From assembly GCA_035509195.1 (NCBI GenBank), contig DATJLT010000276.1, positions 1 through 17,756 on the forward strand: 17,756 bases of DNA. The letters are read 5' to 3'. The stretch comes from Chersky-822 sp035509195. GTDB lineage: Bacteria; Actinomycetota; Actinomycetes; Streptosporangiales; Streptosporangiaceae. The notes below the pieces were generated by a model. That model saw nothing but the letters and a program-made list of their open reading frames with translations. It made no database searches and was not told the DNA's origin. Numbering within the stretch: position 1 is the stretch's first letter; every line of letters begins with the position of its first letter. The translations under genes and the position numbers were made by a program. Of the stretch, positions 1-7,565 are shown in pieces.

Positions 1-1719
1 TCGGTCTCCTCCGGCAGGGAACTGCCCGCTGTCGTTCCGGCGACCGCGCCCGCGTTCGTGCGGACCGTGACGGCGGCCATGCTGGCGGGGCGCGGAGACG
101 AGCTGCCGGTCAGCGCGCTGCCCGCGGACGGCACGTATCCGAGCGGTACCGCCGCCTACGAGAAGCGCAACATCTCCGACCTGGTCGCGGCCTGGGATCC
201 TGAGCTGTGCATTCAGTGCGGTAACTGTTCCTTCGTCTGCCCGCACAGCGTGATCAGGTCCACGTACTACGAAGGCTCGCTGCTCTCGCAGGCGCCGCCG
301 GACTTCCAGTCAGCTCCGCTGAACGCCCGCGGGTTGCCTGAGACCCGTTACACGCTGCAGATCTACGCAGAAGACTGCACCGGCTGCGAGCTTTGCGTGC
401 AGGCGTGCCCGGTGTCGGCACCTGGTACTTCAGAACGCAAGGCGATCAACCTGACAGAGCGCGAGCCGATCGTCGAGCAGGCGAGGGAGAACGTCGCGTT
501 CTTCGAGACGCTGCCGGTCGCCGACCGGTCGAGGGTGGACTTCGGCACCGTGCGAGGCACCCAGTTCCTCGAGCCGCTCTTCGAGTTCTCCGGTGCCTGC
601 GCTGGCTGCGGCGAGACGCCGTATGTCAAGCTGCTTTCCCAGCTCTTCGGCGACCGGCTGCTGGTGGCCAACGCGACCGGGTGCTCGTCGATTTACGGCG
701 GCAACCTGCCGACCACGCCTTGGGCCTTCAACGGCGAAGGACGGGGGCCTGCCTGGTCGAACTCGCTGTTCGAGGACAACGCCGAGTTCGGGCTCGGCTT
801 CCGGCTTGCCGCCGACCGGCACGCCGATCTGGCCAGGAGCCGGCTGTCGGAACTCAGCGAGCAGGTCGGGCCCGACCTCGCGAGTGCGATCCTGGCCGCG
901 CCCCAGGTGCGGGAGTCTGACCTGCGCGCGCAGCGGGACAAGGTAGCCGAGCTCAGGCAGCGGCTTGAGCGCCTGCGCGATCTTGGCCAGCCGGTCGCGG
1001 ATTTGCTCAGCGTGATCGATCACCTCGTCAGGCGCAGCGTGTGGATCGTCGGCGGCGACGGCTGGGCCTACGACATCGGCGCCGGCGGACTTGATCACGT
1101 GCTTGCCAGCGGGCGTAACGTGAACGTGCTCGTGCTCGACACCGAGGTGTACTCCAACACCGGCGGCCAGGCCTCCAAGGCGACGCCGCTCGGCGCCGTC
1201 GCCAAGTTCGCGGCCTCAGGCAAGACCATGCCGAAAAAGGACCTGGCCCTTCAGGCCATCGCGTACGGGTACGTGTACGTGGCCAGGGTCGCGATGGGCG
1301 CTGACCCGCAGCAGACCTTGCGGGCGTTCCGCGAAGCGGAAGCCTACGACGGACCGTCGCTGATCATCGCCTACAGCCACTGCATCGCACACGGCATCGA
1401 GATGCGCGACGGCCTTGACCAGCAGTACCGTGCGGTCGCCAGCGGCTACTGGCCGCTGATGCGCTATGACCCCGTGCTGCACGCGGAAGGCGGCAACCCG
1501 TTCCTGCTCGACTCGCCGAGGCCGCGCATGCCGCTTGCCGAGTACTCGGGCCGCGAGCTTCGCTATCGTGCGCTTGCCACTACCGAGCCCGCCGAGGCCG
1601 AGCGGCTGGGGGTGCTCGCGCAGCAGGCCGTTGACCAGCGCTGGGACACCTACGAGGAGATGGCAGGACGCGGGCCAGGACGGTTCCAGGCCGACGCGAG
1701 AAAGGCTGGTGAGAGCTGA
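1..1719 (+). CDS. nifJ: Pyruvate:ferredoxin (flavodoxin) oxidoreductase NifJ, C-terminal part, 5'-truncated by window
   Basis: The frame is open from base 1, so the first 600 or so residues lie outside the window; 572 residues are visible. The enzyme oxidises pyruvate and CoA to acetyl-CoA and CO2 and passes electrons to ferredoxin or flavodoxin. Fragment residues 70-80 (CIQCGNCSFVCP) and 126-136 (CTGCELCVQACP) are the ferredoxin-like domain binding two [4Fe-4S] clusters. The third, proximal cluster has its four ligands: C200 and C203 (CAGCGE), C228 (ATGCSS) and C461 (HCIAHG). The thiamine-diphosphate motif GDGWAYDIG begins near residue 353, followed by the YSNTGGQASKATP loop. About 110 residues follow C461, so the extra C-terminal domain VII that shields the Desulfovibrio africanus enzyme from oxygen appears absent. 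The stop overlaps the next start by one base (TGATG). This identification is very secure; only the start is unknown. Confidence 0.97.
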   Translation, partial: SVSSGRELPAVVPATAPAFVRTVTAAMLAGRGDELPVSALPADGTYPSGTAAYEKRNISDLVAAWDPELCIQCGNCSFVCPHSVIRSTYYEGSLLSQAPPDFQSAPLNARGLPETRYTLQIYAEDCTGCELCVQACPVSAPGTSERKAINLTEREPIVEQARENVAFFETLPVADRSRVDFGTVRGTQFLEPLFEFSGACAGCGETPYVKLLSQLFGDRLLVANATGCSSIYGGNLPTTPWAFNGEGRGPAWSNSLFEDNAEFGLGFRLAADRHADLARSRLSELSEQVGPDLASAILAAPQVRESDLRAQRDKVAELRQRLERLRDLGQPVADLLSVIDHLVRRSVWIVGGDGWAYDIGAGGLDHVLASGRNVNVLVLDTEVYSNTGGQASKATPLGAVAKFAASGKTMPKKDLALQAIAYGYVYVARVAMGADPQQTLRAFREAEAYDGPSLIIAYSHCIAHGIEMRDGLDQQYRAVASGYWPLMRYDPVLHAEGGNPFLLDSPRPRMPLAEYSGRELRYRALATTEPAEAERLGVLAQQAVDQRWDTYEEMAGRGPGRFQADARKAGES

Positions 1720-2726
1720 TGGACCTCACGACCAGGTACCTGGGGCTCGAGCTGCGGAACCCGCTCGTCGCGTCGGCGTCACCGCTGTCGAACACGCTAG
1801 CGGGCATCCGCGGGCTCGCCGACGGCGGCGTCGGCGCGATCGTGCTCTACTCGCTGTTCGAAGAGCAGGTGCGGCGCGAAGCCGAGCAGAACGCGGCGCG
1901 GGCCGAGGCGGGCACGGAAAGCTTCGCCGAGTCGCTTTCCTACTTCCCTGACTCCGCAGGTGCGGACGAAGGGCCGCGCCACTACCTGAGCTTGCTTGAG
2001 CGAGCCGTCGCTGCCGTGGACATACCGGTGATCGCCAGCCTGAACGGAACCACGCCTGGCGGCTGGACCGATTATGCCGCCGCGCTCGAGCAGGCGGGCG
2101 CGGCCGCGATCGAGCTGAATATCTATCCGTCCTTCGGCAGCCCTTTCCTGTCAGGACGTGACAGCGAACAGCGCCAGATCGAGATCCTGACGACGGTCAA
2201 GGCCGTGGTCAGCGTGCCCGTCGCGGTCAAGCTGCACCCCTATTTCAGTTCGGTCAGCGAGTTCGCCTTGCGGCTCGACCGGGTAGGGGCGGACGGGCTT
2301 GTGCTGTTCAACAGGTTCCTCCAGCCGGACATAGACGCGGAGTCCCTGACCGTGACGGGCGGCTTCAACTTGTCACACCCGGACGAAGGTCGCCTGCCGC
2401 GCGCGTGGATTTCCCTGCTTTACGGCCGGGTACAGGCCTCGCTTGCCGCCACGACCGGCGTCTACGACGCGGTCGACGTCGCGGCCTACCTGCTCGCTGG
2501 TGCCGATGTCGTCATGACCGCGTCGGCTCTGATCAGGCACGGGCCAACCTACGCTGAGGCGCTGCTTGACGGGCTTACCGCCTGGATGTCACGCAAGGGC
2601 TTCGCGAGCCTTTCCGACGTCCGCGGGCTGCTGCACGTACCCGCGGAAGCGGGGGAGCCGGGTTTCGAGCGCGCCACGTATGTCACGGCGCTCAAGTCCG
2701 CCAATCTCGGCCTCGGGCCGTGGTAA
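1719..2726 (+). CDS. Dihydroorotate dehydrogenase-like FMN protein (nifJ-associated)
   Basis: This 335-residue TIM-barrel flavoprotein resembles the DHOD-like family that often sits beside nifJ. It starts MDLTTRYLGLELRNPLVASASPLS, and the ATG shares a base with the nifJ stop, preceded by GGTGAGAG as ribosome site. FMN-barrel features are visible: VAVKLHPYF near residue 170, and a C-terminal TTGVYDAVDVAAYLLAGAD stretch corresponding to the phosphate-binding and following helix region. At the place of the catalytic NxSCPN loop of true dihydroorotate dehydrogenases it reads ELNIYPSF (about residues 132-139), so the usual Cys or Ser base is missing. It is therefore unlikely to be the pyrimidine enzyme PyrD. 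Translational coupling to nifJ suggests a redox role linked to ferredoxin or pyruvate oxidation; the substrate is unknown. The family call is secure and the function is open. Confidence 0.9.
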   Translation: MDLTTRYLGLELRNPLVASASPLSNTLAGIRGLADGGVGAIVLYSLFEEQVRREAEQNAARAEAGTESFAESLSYFPDSAGADEGPRHYLSLLERAVAAVDIPVIASLNGTTPGGWTDYAAALEQAGAAAIELNIYPSFGSPFLSGRDSEQRQIEILTTVKAVVSVPVAVKLHPYFSSVSEFALRLDRVGADGLVLFNRFLQPDIDAESLTVTGGFNLSHPDEGRLPRAWISLLYGRVQASLAATTGVYDAVDVAAYLLAGADVVMTASALIRHGPTYAEALLDGLTAWMSRKGFASLSDVRGLLHVPAEAGEPGFERATYVTALKSANLGLGPW

Positions 2727-2764
2727 ACCGAAGCGTGAGTTCCGCAGCCGGAATGGGAGATCTC

Positions 2765-3757
2765 ATGAGCGCCGACCAAGTGAGCACGCCGGAGGAGACC
2801 GCGCGGTTCGTCGTCGAGACCGCGATCAGCGCGCCTTCTGTCAATAACACCCAGCCGTGGTGGTTCTACGGTATTGACAGCGAGATCGGGTTGCACGCCG
2901 ACGACGAGCGCAAGCTGCCCGTTGCCGATCCTGACGGCAGGGAGATGCTCATAAGCTGCGGCGCGGCGCTGTTCACCGCGCGGGTCGCGCTTCGCCACCT
3001 TGGCATCGTCCCCAAGGTCAGGCTGCTTCCTGAGCAGGATCTGCCTACGCTGGTTGCCAAGATCAACTGGACGGAGAAGATCCCGCCTGGCGACTATGAG
3101 AACGAGTTGTTCGCCCAGATCTCACGGCGGCGTACGCACAGGGGCGGTTTCGAGGCCGGTCCGCTCCCCGAAGGGATGGCCGGAGCGCTGCAAGCAGAGG
3201 CCGAGGAGGAGGGAGCGAACCTCCAGATCGTCGATGACGAAGCTCAGCGAGACGCCCTGGCGGCCGTGGTCGAGGCCGGCGATTACGCGCTGCGGCACGA
3301 CAAGGCCAGGGCACGCGAGCAGGCCCACTGGTCACCGGCACCGGGCAGCAGGCGCCGCGACGGAGTTCCGCCGACCGCCTACCTGGCTGAGCCGCCGAGG
3401 CTCGAGCCGAACTTTCCCGCCAGGGACTTCGCCCGCGGGCACGGCTGGGGACTTCCCCCGAGCGGCGAAGGACAGGTGCCCGAGTCCGCCGGCCTGGTCA
3501 CGTTGCTGACGACCAGCGGAGACCGGCCCGCGGACTGGATCAGCGCCGGGCAGGCGCTCCAGCGCACGCTGCTCTACGCGACTAGCTGCGGTCTGGCCGC
3601 CGCCCTGCACAGCCAGCCGCTCGAGGTGCCGCAACTACGTGACTTCGTCAAGGTTCACTTCTGCGACGGCGCCAGCCCGCAGATGGTGATCAGGTTCGGT
3701 GCCACGGGCCAGACCGCGGTCAGCGTCCGGCGCCCGGTCGAGGACGTGCTCCTCTAG
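2765..3757 (+). CDS. Acg-family nitroreductase-like protein
   Basis: A 330-residue member of the Acg (Rv2032-like) branch of the nitroreductase fold. In mycobacteria members belong to the DosR dormancy regulon and are thought to sequester flavin or act in redox and nitro-stress defence. Supporting motifs are SAPSVNNTQPW near residues 22-32 (family pattern APSxxNTQPW), RRRTHRGGF near residue 122, and the C-terminal AGQALQRTLLYATSCGLAAALHSQP helix with PQMVIRFG near the end, as in the duplicated, half-swapped Acg architecture. I chose ATG 2765 because GGGAGA (2755-2760) lies four bases upstream; an in-frame ATG at 2753 and a GTG at 2720 are weaker. It follows the DHOD-like gene by 38 bp and is probably co-transcribed. 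A 5-bp hairpin (TTCCG/CGGAA, 2740-2753) precedes the ribosome site. Confidence 0.9.
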   Translation: MSADQVSTPEETARFVVETAISAPSVNNTQPWWFYGIDSEIGLHADDERKLPVADPDGREMLISCGAALFTARVALRHLGIVPKVRLLPEQDLPTLVAKINWTEKIPPGDYENELFAQISRRRTHRGGFEAGPLPEGMAGALQAEAEEEGANLQIVDDEAQRDALAAVVEAGDYALRHDKARAREQAHWSPAPGSRRRDGVPPTAYLAEPPRLEPNFPARDFARGHGWGLPPSGEGQVPESAGLVTLLTTSGDRPADWISAGQALQRTLLYATSCGLAAALHSQPLEVPQLRDFVKVHFCDGASPQMVIRFGATGQTAVSVRRPVEDVLL

Positions 3758-3784
3758 GGTCGCGCGCGGGGCGGCCGGTGCCGG

Positions 3785-3798
3785 GGGCCGAAGGTCCC
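3785..3798. promoter_or_regulatory. Candidate DosR/DevR box upstream of the GNAT/acyl-CoA synthetase gene
   Basis: GGGCCGAAGGTCCC matches 11 of 14 positions of the mycobacterial DosR core GGGACTWWAGTCCC, including both outer GGG/CCC triplets and the central AA. It lies in the 63-99 bp gap between the nitroreductase stop and the next start, where an internal promoter of the gene run would be. If the box overlaps a -35 region, as at many DosR promoters, transcription would start near 3833, upstream of ATG 3857 but downstream of ATG 3821. No good -10 hexamer is visible, and GC-rich DNA makes such palindromes more likely by chance. Confidence 0.45.
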
Positions 3799-3856
3799 TT
3801 GAGCGGGGGACCGACTGCTCATGTGCCGTCGCGGCCTTGTCCGGCAGCCTGGAAGC

Positions 3857-6571
3857 ATGAAAGGTGTACACCAGGAAGCGGCCGCCAGGTCCGGCCAGGA
3901 CCAGGCGCGCTACGCGCTGCTCACTGACGGCAGCACGGTCGAGATCAGGCCGGCCAGGCAGAAGGACGCCGATGCGGTACGTGACCTTCACGCTGGGATG
4001 TCTCCGGACAACATTTACCTGCGGTTCTTCAGCCTGAGCCCGGTCAGCGCCGAACGGGAGGCCGTCAGGGTCTGCCGCGCGCCAGGCCCCGATCACGTCG
4101 CGCTCATCGCGTGGCGGGGGGCCGAAGCGGTCGGCGTGGCCAGCTACGAGGTCAACGGTGCGTCGCGGACGGCCGAGGTAGCGTTCACGGTCGCCGACGG
4201 CATGCACGGGCACGGCATCGGCACGCTGCTGCTCGACTACCTGGTGTCGATCGCCCGGCAGCGGCATATACAGGCCTTCACGGCCGAGACTCTCGTCGAG
4301 AACTCGGCCATGCTCGGCGTGTTCGCCGCTGCCGGGTTGCCAGTACACCGCTCACTTGACCACGGCGTCGTCGAGCTGACGATTCCGCTCCCGGCAAACG
4401 ACGCAGACGCCAGCTTGTCAAGGTACCTGGAAGCCGTCGACCGGCGTGAGAGCCACGCGGACGTGGCCAGCTTGCGGCACCTGTTCACTCCCGCGTCGAT
4501 AGCCGTCGTCGGAGCGAGCCGCAGGGAAAACTCGGTCGGCGCGCAGGTGCTGAGGAACATCATCGCCAGCGGGTTCGATGGCGCGGTCTATCCGGTGAAC
4601 CCGCACGCGGCCGAGCTATGCGGCCTGCCTTGCGTGACTTCCGCCGGCGACCTGCCGCCCGGCGTCGATGTCGCGATCGTGGCGGTACCCGCCCCCGCCG
4701 TGGTAGAGGTGGCCGGGCAGTGCGGCGAGCGCGGCGTCCGGTGCCTCGTGGTGATCACCTCGGGTCTCGGTGACCTGGGCTCTGAGTTGCTGGCGACGTG
4801 CCGCAGGCATGGGATGCGGCTCGTCGGGCCCAACTGCTTCGGCGTCGCGATGCCGCACGCCGGGCTCGATGCCACGTTCGGGCGGCACCGGGCGGCGCCG
4901 GGTATCGCGGGCCTGGCTGTCCAGTCGGGCGGCGTGGGCATTTCCCTGACCGAGCACCTGTCGAAGCTCGGCATCGGCATCTCGTCCTTCGTGTCCATGG
5001 GCGACAAGTACGACGTGTCAGGTAACGACCTGCTGACCTGGTGGGAACAAGACGACGAGACCAAGCTGGCCGTCCTTTACCTGGAGTCGTTCGGCAACCC
5101 GCGCAGGTTCGCCAGGACCGCCAGGCGGGTCGGCCGCGTGATGCCCGTTGTCACGGTGCTTGCTGGCCGCTCTGACGGGGGGCAGCGGGCCGCGCTTTCC
5201 CATACCGCGGCCGCGGCGACGCCGGTAGTGACCAGGGAGGCGCTGTTCGGCCAGGCCGGGGTGATCGTCGCGGCCAGCCTCGGCGAACTGATCGAGGTCG
5301 TGGCGCTGCTTTCTTGCCAGCCGCATCCGCTTGGCAACCGCGTCGCGGTGGTCACTAACGCCGGCGGTGCCGGCGTGCTCGCGGCCGATGCCTGCGCTGA
5401 CAACGGGCTGCTGCTCGCTGACCTGTCTGAACAAACCCTCGCTCGCCTGCGCGAACTGCTGCCGGGCAGCGCCGAGATCTCGAATCCTGTGGACACTTCC
5501 GCGGCCGTGAGCGAGGAGGCGTTCCGCGGCTGCCTGGAAGCCGTCGCCGCGGATGACGGCGTCGACGCCGTGATCAGCGTCGCCGCGCCGACTGCCCTGG
5601 CGGACCTCGGGCGGGCGATGGCCGCCGCCGATCTGGCCAAGCCGCATAGCGCGGCGCTGCTCGATCAGGAAGCCGATGTCCGGCTGCTCCCGAGCAGCCG
5701 GACGCGCCAGGGTCTCGATCTCATCAACGCGGTTCCCTGCTACGCCTATCCGGAAAGCGCTGCCCGTGCGCTTGGCCGCACGGCTCGTTATGGCATCTGG
5801 CGTGACCGCGAGCCTGGACATGTGCCAGAACTGCCCGAGGTGCGGGCCGAGGATGCCCGCAAGCTGGCAGACGGCTTCCTGGCAGGGAACCCGTCAGGCG
5901 GCTGGCTGCCTGCCTCTGGCGTTCGCGCCCTGCTCGACTGCTATCAGATCCCGCAGGTCAGAACCGTCCTGGCCGCCAGCGAGCAGGAAGCGGCCGCCGC
6001 GGCGGCGAGCATGGAAGGTCCTGTGGTGCTCAAGGCCGAGGCGAAGGGCCTCATCCACAAGACCGAGGCCGGGGCGGTCCGCCTCGACCTGCGCGATGCC
6101 GCTGCCGTCGCCGGCGCCTACCGCGAACTGGCTGCCAGGTTCGGCAAGGATCTCAGCCACGTCCTGGTGCAGCCCATGGTCCACGGCGGCGTTGAACTGC
6201 TGATCGGAGTCGCGCAGGAGCCGGTGTTCGGCCCGCTGATCGTGTTCGGTGCCGGGGGCATCACCGCCGACATCGTCGGCGACCACTGCGCAAGGCTTAG
6301 CCCGCTGACGGACAGCGACGCACGCGACCTGATCGCTGGGACGCAGGTTTCCCGGCTGCTCGAAGGCTACCGCGGCACCGCTGCGGCGGATCTCGGTGCG
6401 GTCACCGACCTGCTGCTAAGGGTCTCCCGGCTGGCCGATGATCTGCCAGAGGTAACCGCGCTTGACCTCAACCCGGTCATTGCGATGGCCAATGGCTGCG
6501 TTGCCGTCGACGCGCGCGTCAGGCTCACCCCGGCGGAGCCGAGAGATCCGTTCCTGCGCCAGCTGCGCTGA
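3857..6571 (+). CDS. GNAT acetyltransferase fused to ADP-forming acyl-CoA synthetase-like module (Pat/ACD family)
   Basis: About 904 residues. The N-terminal GNAT domain (about 20-180) has the acetyl-CoA loop HGHGIG at 117-122 and an ENSAMLGVFAAAGL motif. It is followed by the CoA-binding domain (from LFTPASIAVVGAS, about 205), the ligase domain (GPNCFGV near 325, phospho-His candidate H449 in LSHTAAAA), and a C-terminal ATP-grasp domain (about 680-895; LIHKTEAGAV, FGPLIVFGAGG). The family includes protein lysine acetyltransferases and acetyl-CoA synthetases; N-terminal GNAT order matches the Streptomyces PatA type rather than enteric Pat, where GNAT is C-terminal. Both histidines used for phosphoryl transfer in ADP-forming synthetases appear retained, so synthetase activity is possible. 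The start is uncertain: ATG 3821 has GGGGGA ten bases upstream, but codons 3821-3856 show poor GC3 and a DosR-like box sits at 3785-3798, so I prefer 3857. Confidence 0.9.
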   Translation: MKGVHQEAAARSGQDQARYALLTDGSTVEIRPARQKDADAVRDLHAGMSPDNIYLRFFSLSPVSAEREAVRVCRAPGPDHVALIAWRGAEAVGVASYEVNGASRTAEVAFTVADGMHGHGIGTLLLDYLVSIARQRHIQAFTAETLVENSAMLGVFAAAGLPVHRSLDHGVVELTIPLPANDADASLSRYLEAVDRRESHADVASLRHLFTPASIAVVGASRRENSVGAQVLRNIIASGFDGAVYPVNPHAAELCGLPCVTSAGDLPPGVDVAIVAVPAPAVVEVAGQCGERGVRCLVVITSGLGDLGSELLATCRRHGMRLVGPNCFGVAMPHAGLDATFGRHRAAPGIAGLAVQSGGVGISLTEHLSKLGIGISSFVSMGDKYDVSGNDLLTWWEQDDETKLAVLYLESFGNPRRFARTARRVGRVMPVVTVLAGRSDGGQRAALSHTAAAATPVVTREALFGQAGVIVAASLGELIEVVALLSCQPHPLGNRVAVVTNAGGAGVLAADACADNGLLLADLSEQTLARLRELLPGSAEISNPVDTSAAVSEEAFRGCLEAVAADDGVDAVISVAAPTALADLGRAMAAADLAKPHSAALLDQEADVRLLPSSRTRQGLDLINAVPCYAYPESAARALGRTARYGIWRDREPGHVPELPEVRAEDARKLADGFLAGNPSGGWLPASGVRALLDCYQIPQVRTVLAASEQEAAAAAASMEGPVVLKAEAKGLIHKTEAGAVRLDLRDAAAVAGAYRELAARFGKDLSHVLVQPMVHGGVELLIGVAQEPVFGPLIVFGAGGITADIVGDHCARLSPLTDSDARDLIAGTQVSRLLEGYRGTAAADLGAVTDLLLRVSRLADDLPEVTALDLNPVIAMANGCVAVDARVRLTPAEPRDPFLRQLR

Positions 6572-6601
6572 GGGACGGTCTAGCAGAGAAAGGATAAGGA
6601 A

Positions 6602-7084
6602 ATGTCGGAATCATCTAAGAATGCGGTTCGCTATATCACTGTTGGTGTTGACGGATCCCCGTCATCGGACGAGGCGCTGCGCTGGGCCGTCAGGGAAGCC
6701 GAGCTAACCGGCGACGTGGTCAAGGCCGTCATCGCCTGGCAGTTCCCTGTCCTGCTTGGCGGCTATGGCTGGGCGCCCGTGGTCGTCGACGATGCCGACT
6801 TCAGTTCCCTCGCTGAGAAGGTGCTCGCCGAGTCCGTTGCCAAAGCCGTCAGGGCAGGTTCTCCTGCCCGGGTCGAGCAGCACGTCGTGGAGGGGTATCC
6901 GCCTCAGGTTCTGCTTGACGCGGCCGCAGGTTCAGACTTGCTTGTCGTCGGGAGCAGGGGACACGGCACCTTCACCGATGCGCTGATCGGCTCGGTGAGC
7001 CAGCATTGCGCGCATCACGCCAAGTGCCCGGTGGTCATCGTCCGCGGGCATCATGACCCTGATGAGCCGCCGAGCACGACGTGA
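6602..7084 (+). CDS. Universal stress protein, ATP-binding type
   Basis: A 160-residue single-domain UspA-fold protein. It has an N-terminal strand with VGVDGSPSSDEALRWA and the C-terminal nucleotide-binding signature G-x2-G-x9-G-S (GSRGHG to GS, about residues 117-131), then CPVVIVRG as the final strand. These features predict ATP binding and dimerisation. It lies 30 bp after the acyl-CoA synthetase gene with AAGGATAAGGA as a strong ribosome site, so it is likely in the same transcript. USPs of this kind are the commonest members of the mycobacterial DosR regulon, consistent with the sensor/regulator pair in this window. The physiological partner is not evident from sequence. Confidence 0.95.
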   Translation: MSESSKNAVRYITVGVDGSPSSDEALRWAVREAELTGDVVKAVIAWQFPVLLGGYGWAPVVVDDADFSSLAEKVLAESVAKAVRAGSPARVEQHVVEGYPPQVLLDAAAGSDLLVVGSRGHGTFTDALIGSVSQHCAHHAKCPVVIVRGHHDPDEPPSTT

Positions 7085-7097
7085 CCTGGAGGTCGTG

Positions 7098-7565
7098 ATG
7101 AACACGAATGCCAAGACCAGCATCTTGCTCGCCGTGGACACCGGGCCGCGCGAGCCGGGCGGGCGCCAGCGGCCCGCCATTGAGATGGCCAGCGAACTGG
7201 CCGCCCGCTGTTATGCCGACCAGGTCATCGTTCTGCACGTTCGCGAGTTCGCGGTGGCGCGGCTTTTGCCGATGATGAACGAGCATGGCGGAGCCGACGG
7301 GCAGCGCGCTGTCGACGAGATCGTGACGAGCCTTCGTGCCGCGGGCGTGAACGCCTGCGGCCTGGTAAGGGAAGCCGACGCCGGCCATGTGGCCTCGGCC
7401 ATACTTGACGCCGCGGCCGAGTTCAATGCCCGGCTGATCGTGCTTTGCGCGCCGAGACGCCATGTTCTTGCCGGCAGCGTCGCCACGCACCTGCTGCACC
7501 TGGCGGGCGTGCCCGTTGTCGTCGCCAGGCAAGAGGCGCTCACCGGTGCCGGTGCAGGCTCTTAG
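7098..7565 (+). CDS. Second universal stress protein-like protein, degenerate nucleotide motif
   Basis: A 155-residue Usp-fold protein. The core is recognisable: SILLAVDTGP at the N-terminus, ADQVIVLHVREF as strand 2, and LIVLCAPRRHVLAGSVATHLLHLAGVPVVVAR at the C-terminus. The first half of the ATP signature (GxxG) is replaced by APRR, although the GS dipeptide remains, so it may not bind ATP like its neighbour. ATG 7098 is preferred because GGAGG (7088-7092) lies five bases upstream; an in-frame ATG at 7053 would overlap the first Usp gene. The 13-bp spacing suggests joint translation. Its last 26 bp overlap the 3' end of the opposing mgtA gene. Confidence 0.85.
   Translation: MNTNAKTSILLAVDTGPREPGGRQRPAIEMASELAARCYADQVIVLHVREFAVARLLPMMNEHGGADGQRAVDEIVTSLRAAGVNACGLVREADAGHVASAILDAAAEFNARLIVLCAPRRHVLAGSVATHLLHLAGVPVVVARQEALTGAGAGS

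Noticed and set aside
2740..2753. TTCCG-CAGC-CGGAA hairpin before the nitroreductase ribosome site
   Set aside because: A five-pair stem in GC-rich DNA is common by chance, and no T-tract or conserved context supports a terminator or operator.
3821..3856. Twelve-codon upstream extension of the GNAT/acyl-CoA synthetase gene
   Set aside because: Third positions are poor in GC compared with the gene and it would overlap the transcription start predicted from the DosR-like box; kept only as an alternative start.
3635..4348. 237-residue minus-strand frame across the nitroreductase/GNAT junction
   Set aside because: It overlaps two well-supported plus-strand genes and the candidate DosR box, and has no recognisable domain.
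6572..6590. GGGACGGTCT before the first Usp as a DosR half-site
   Set aside because: Only the GGGAC half matches; the right half has no resemblance to AGTCCC.
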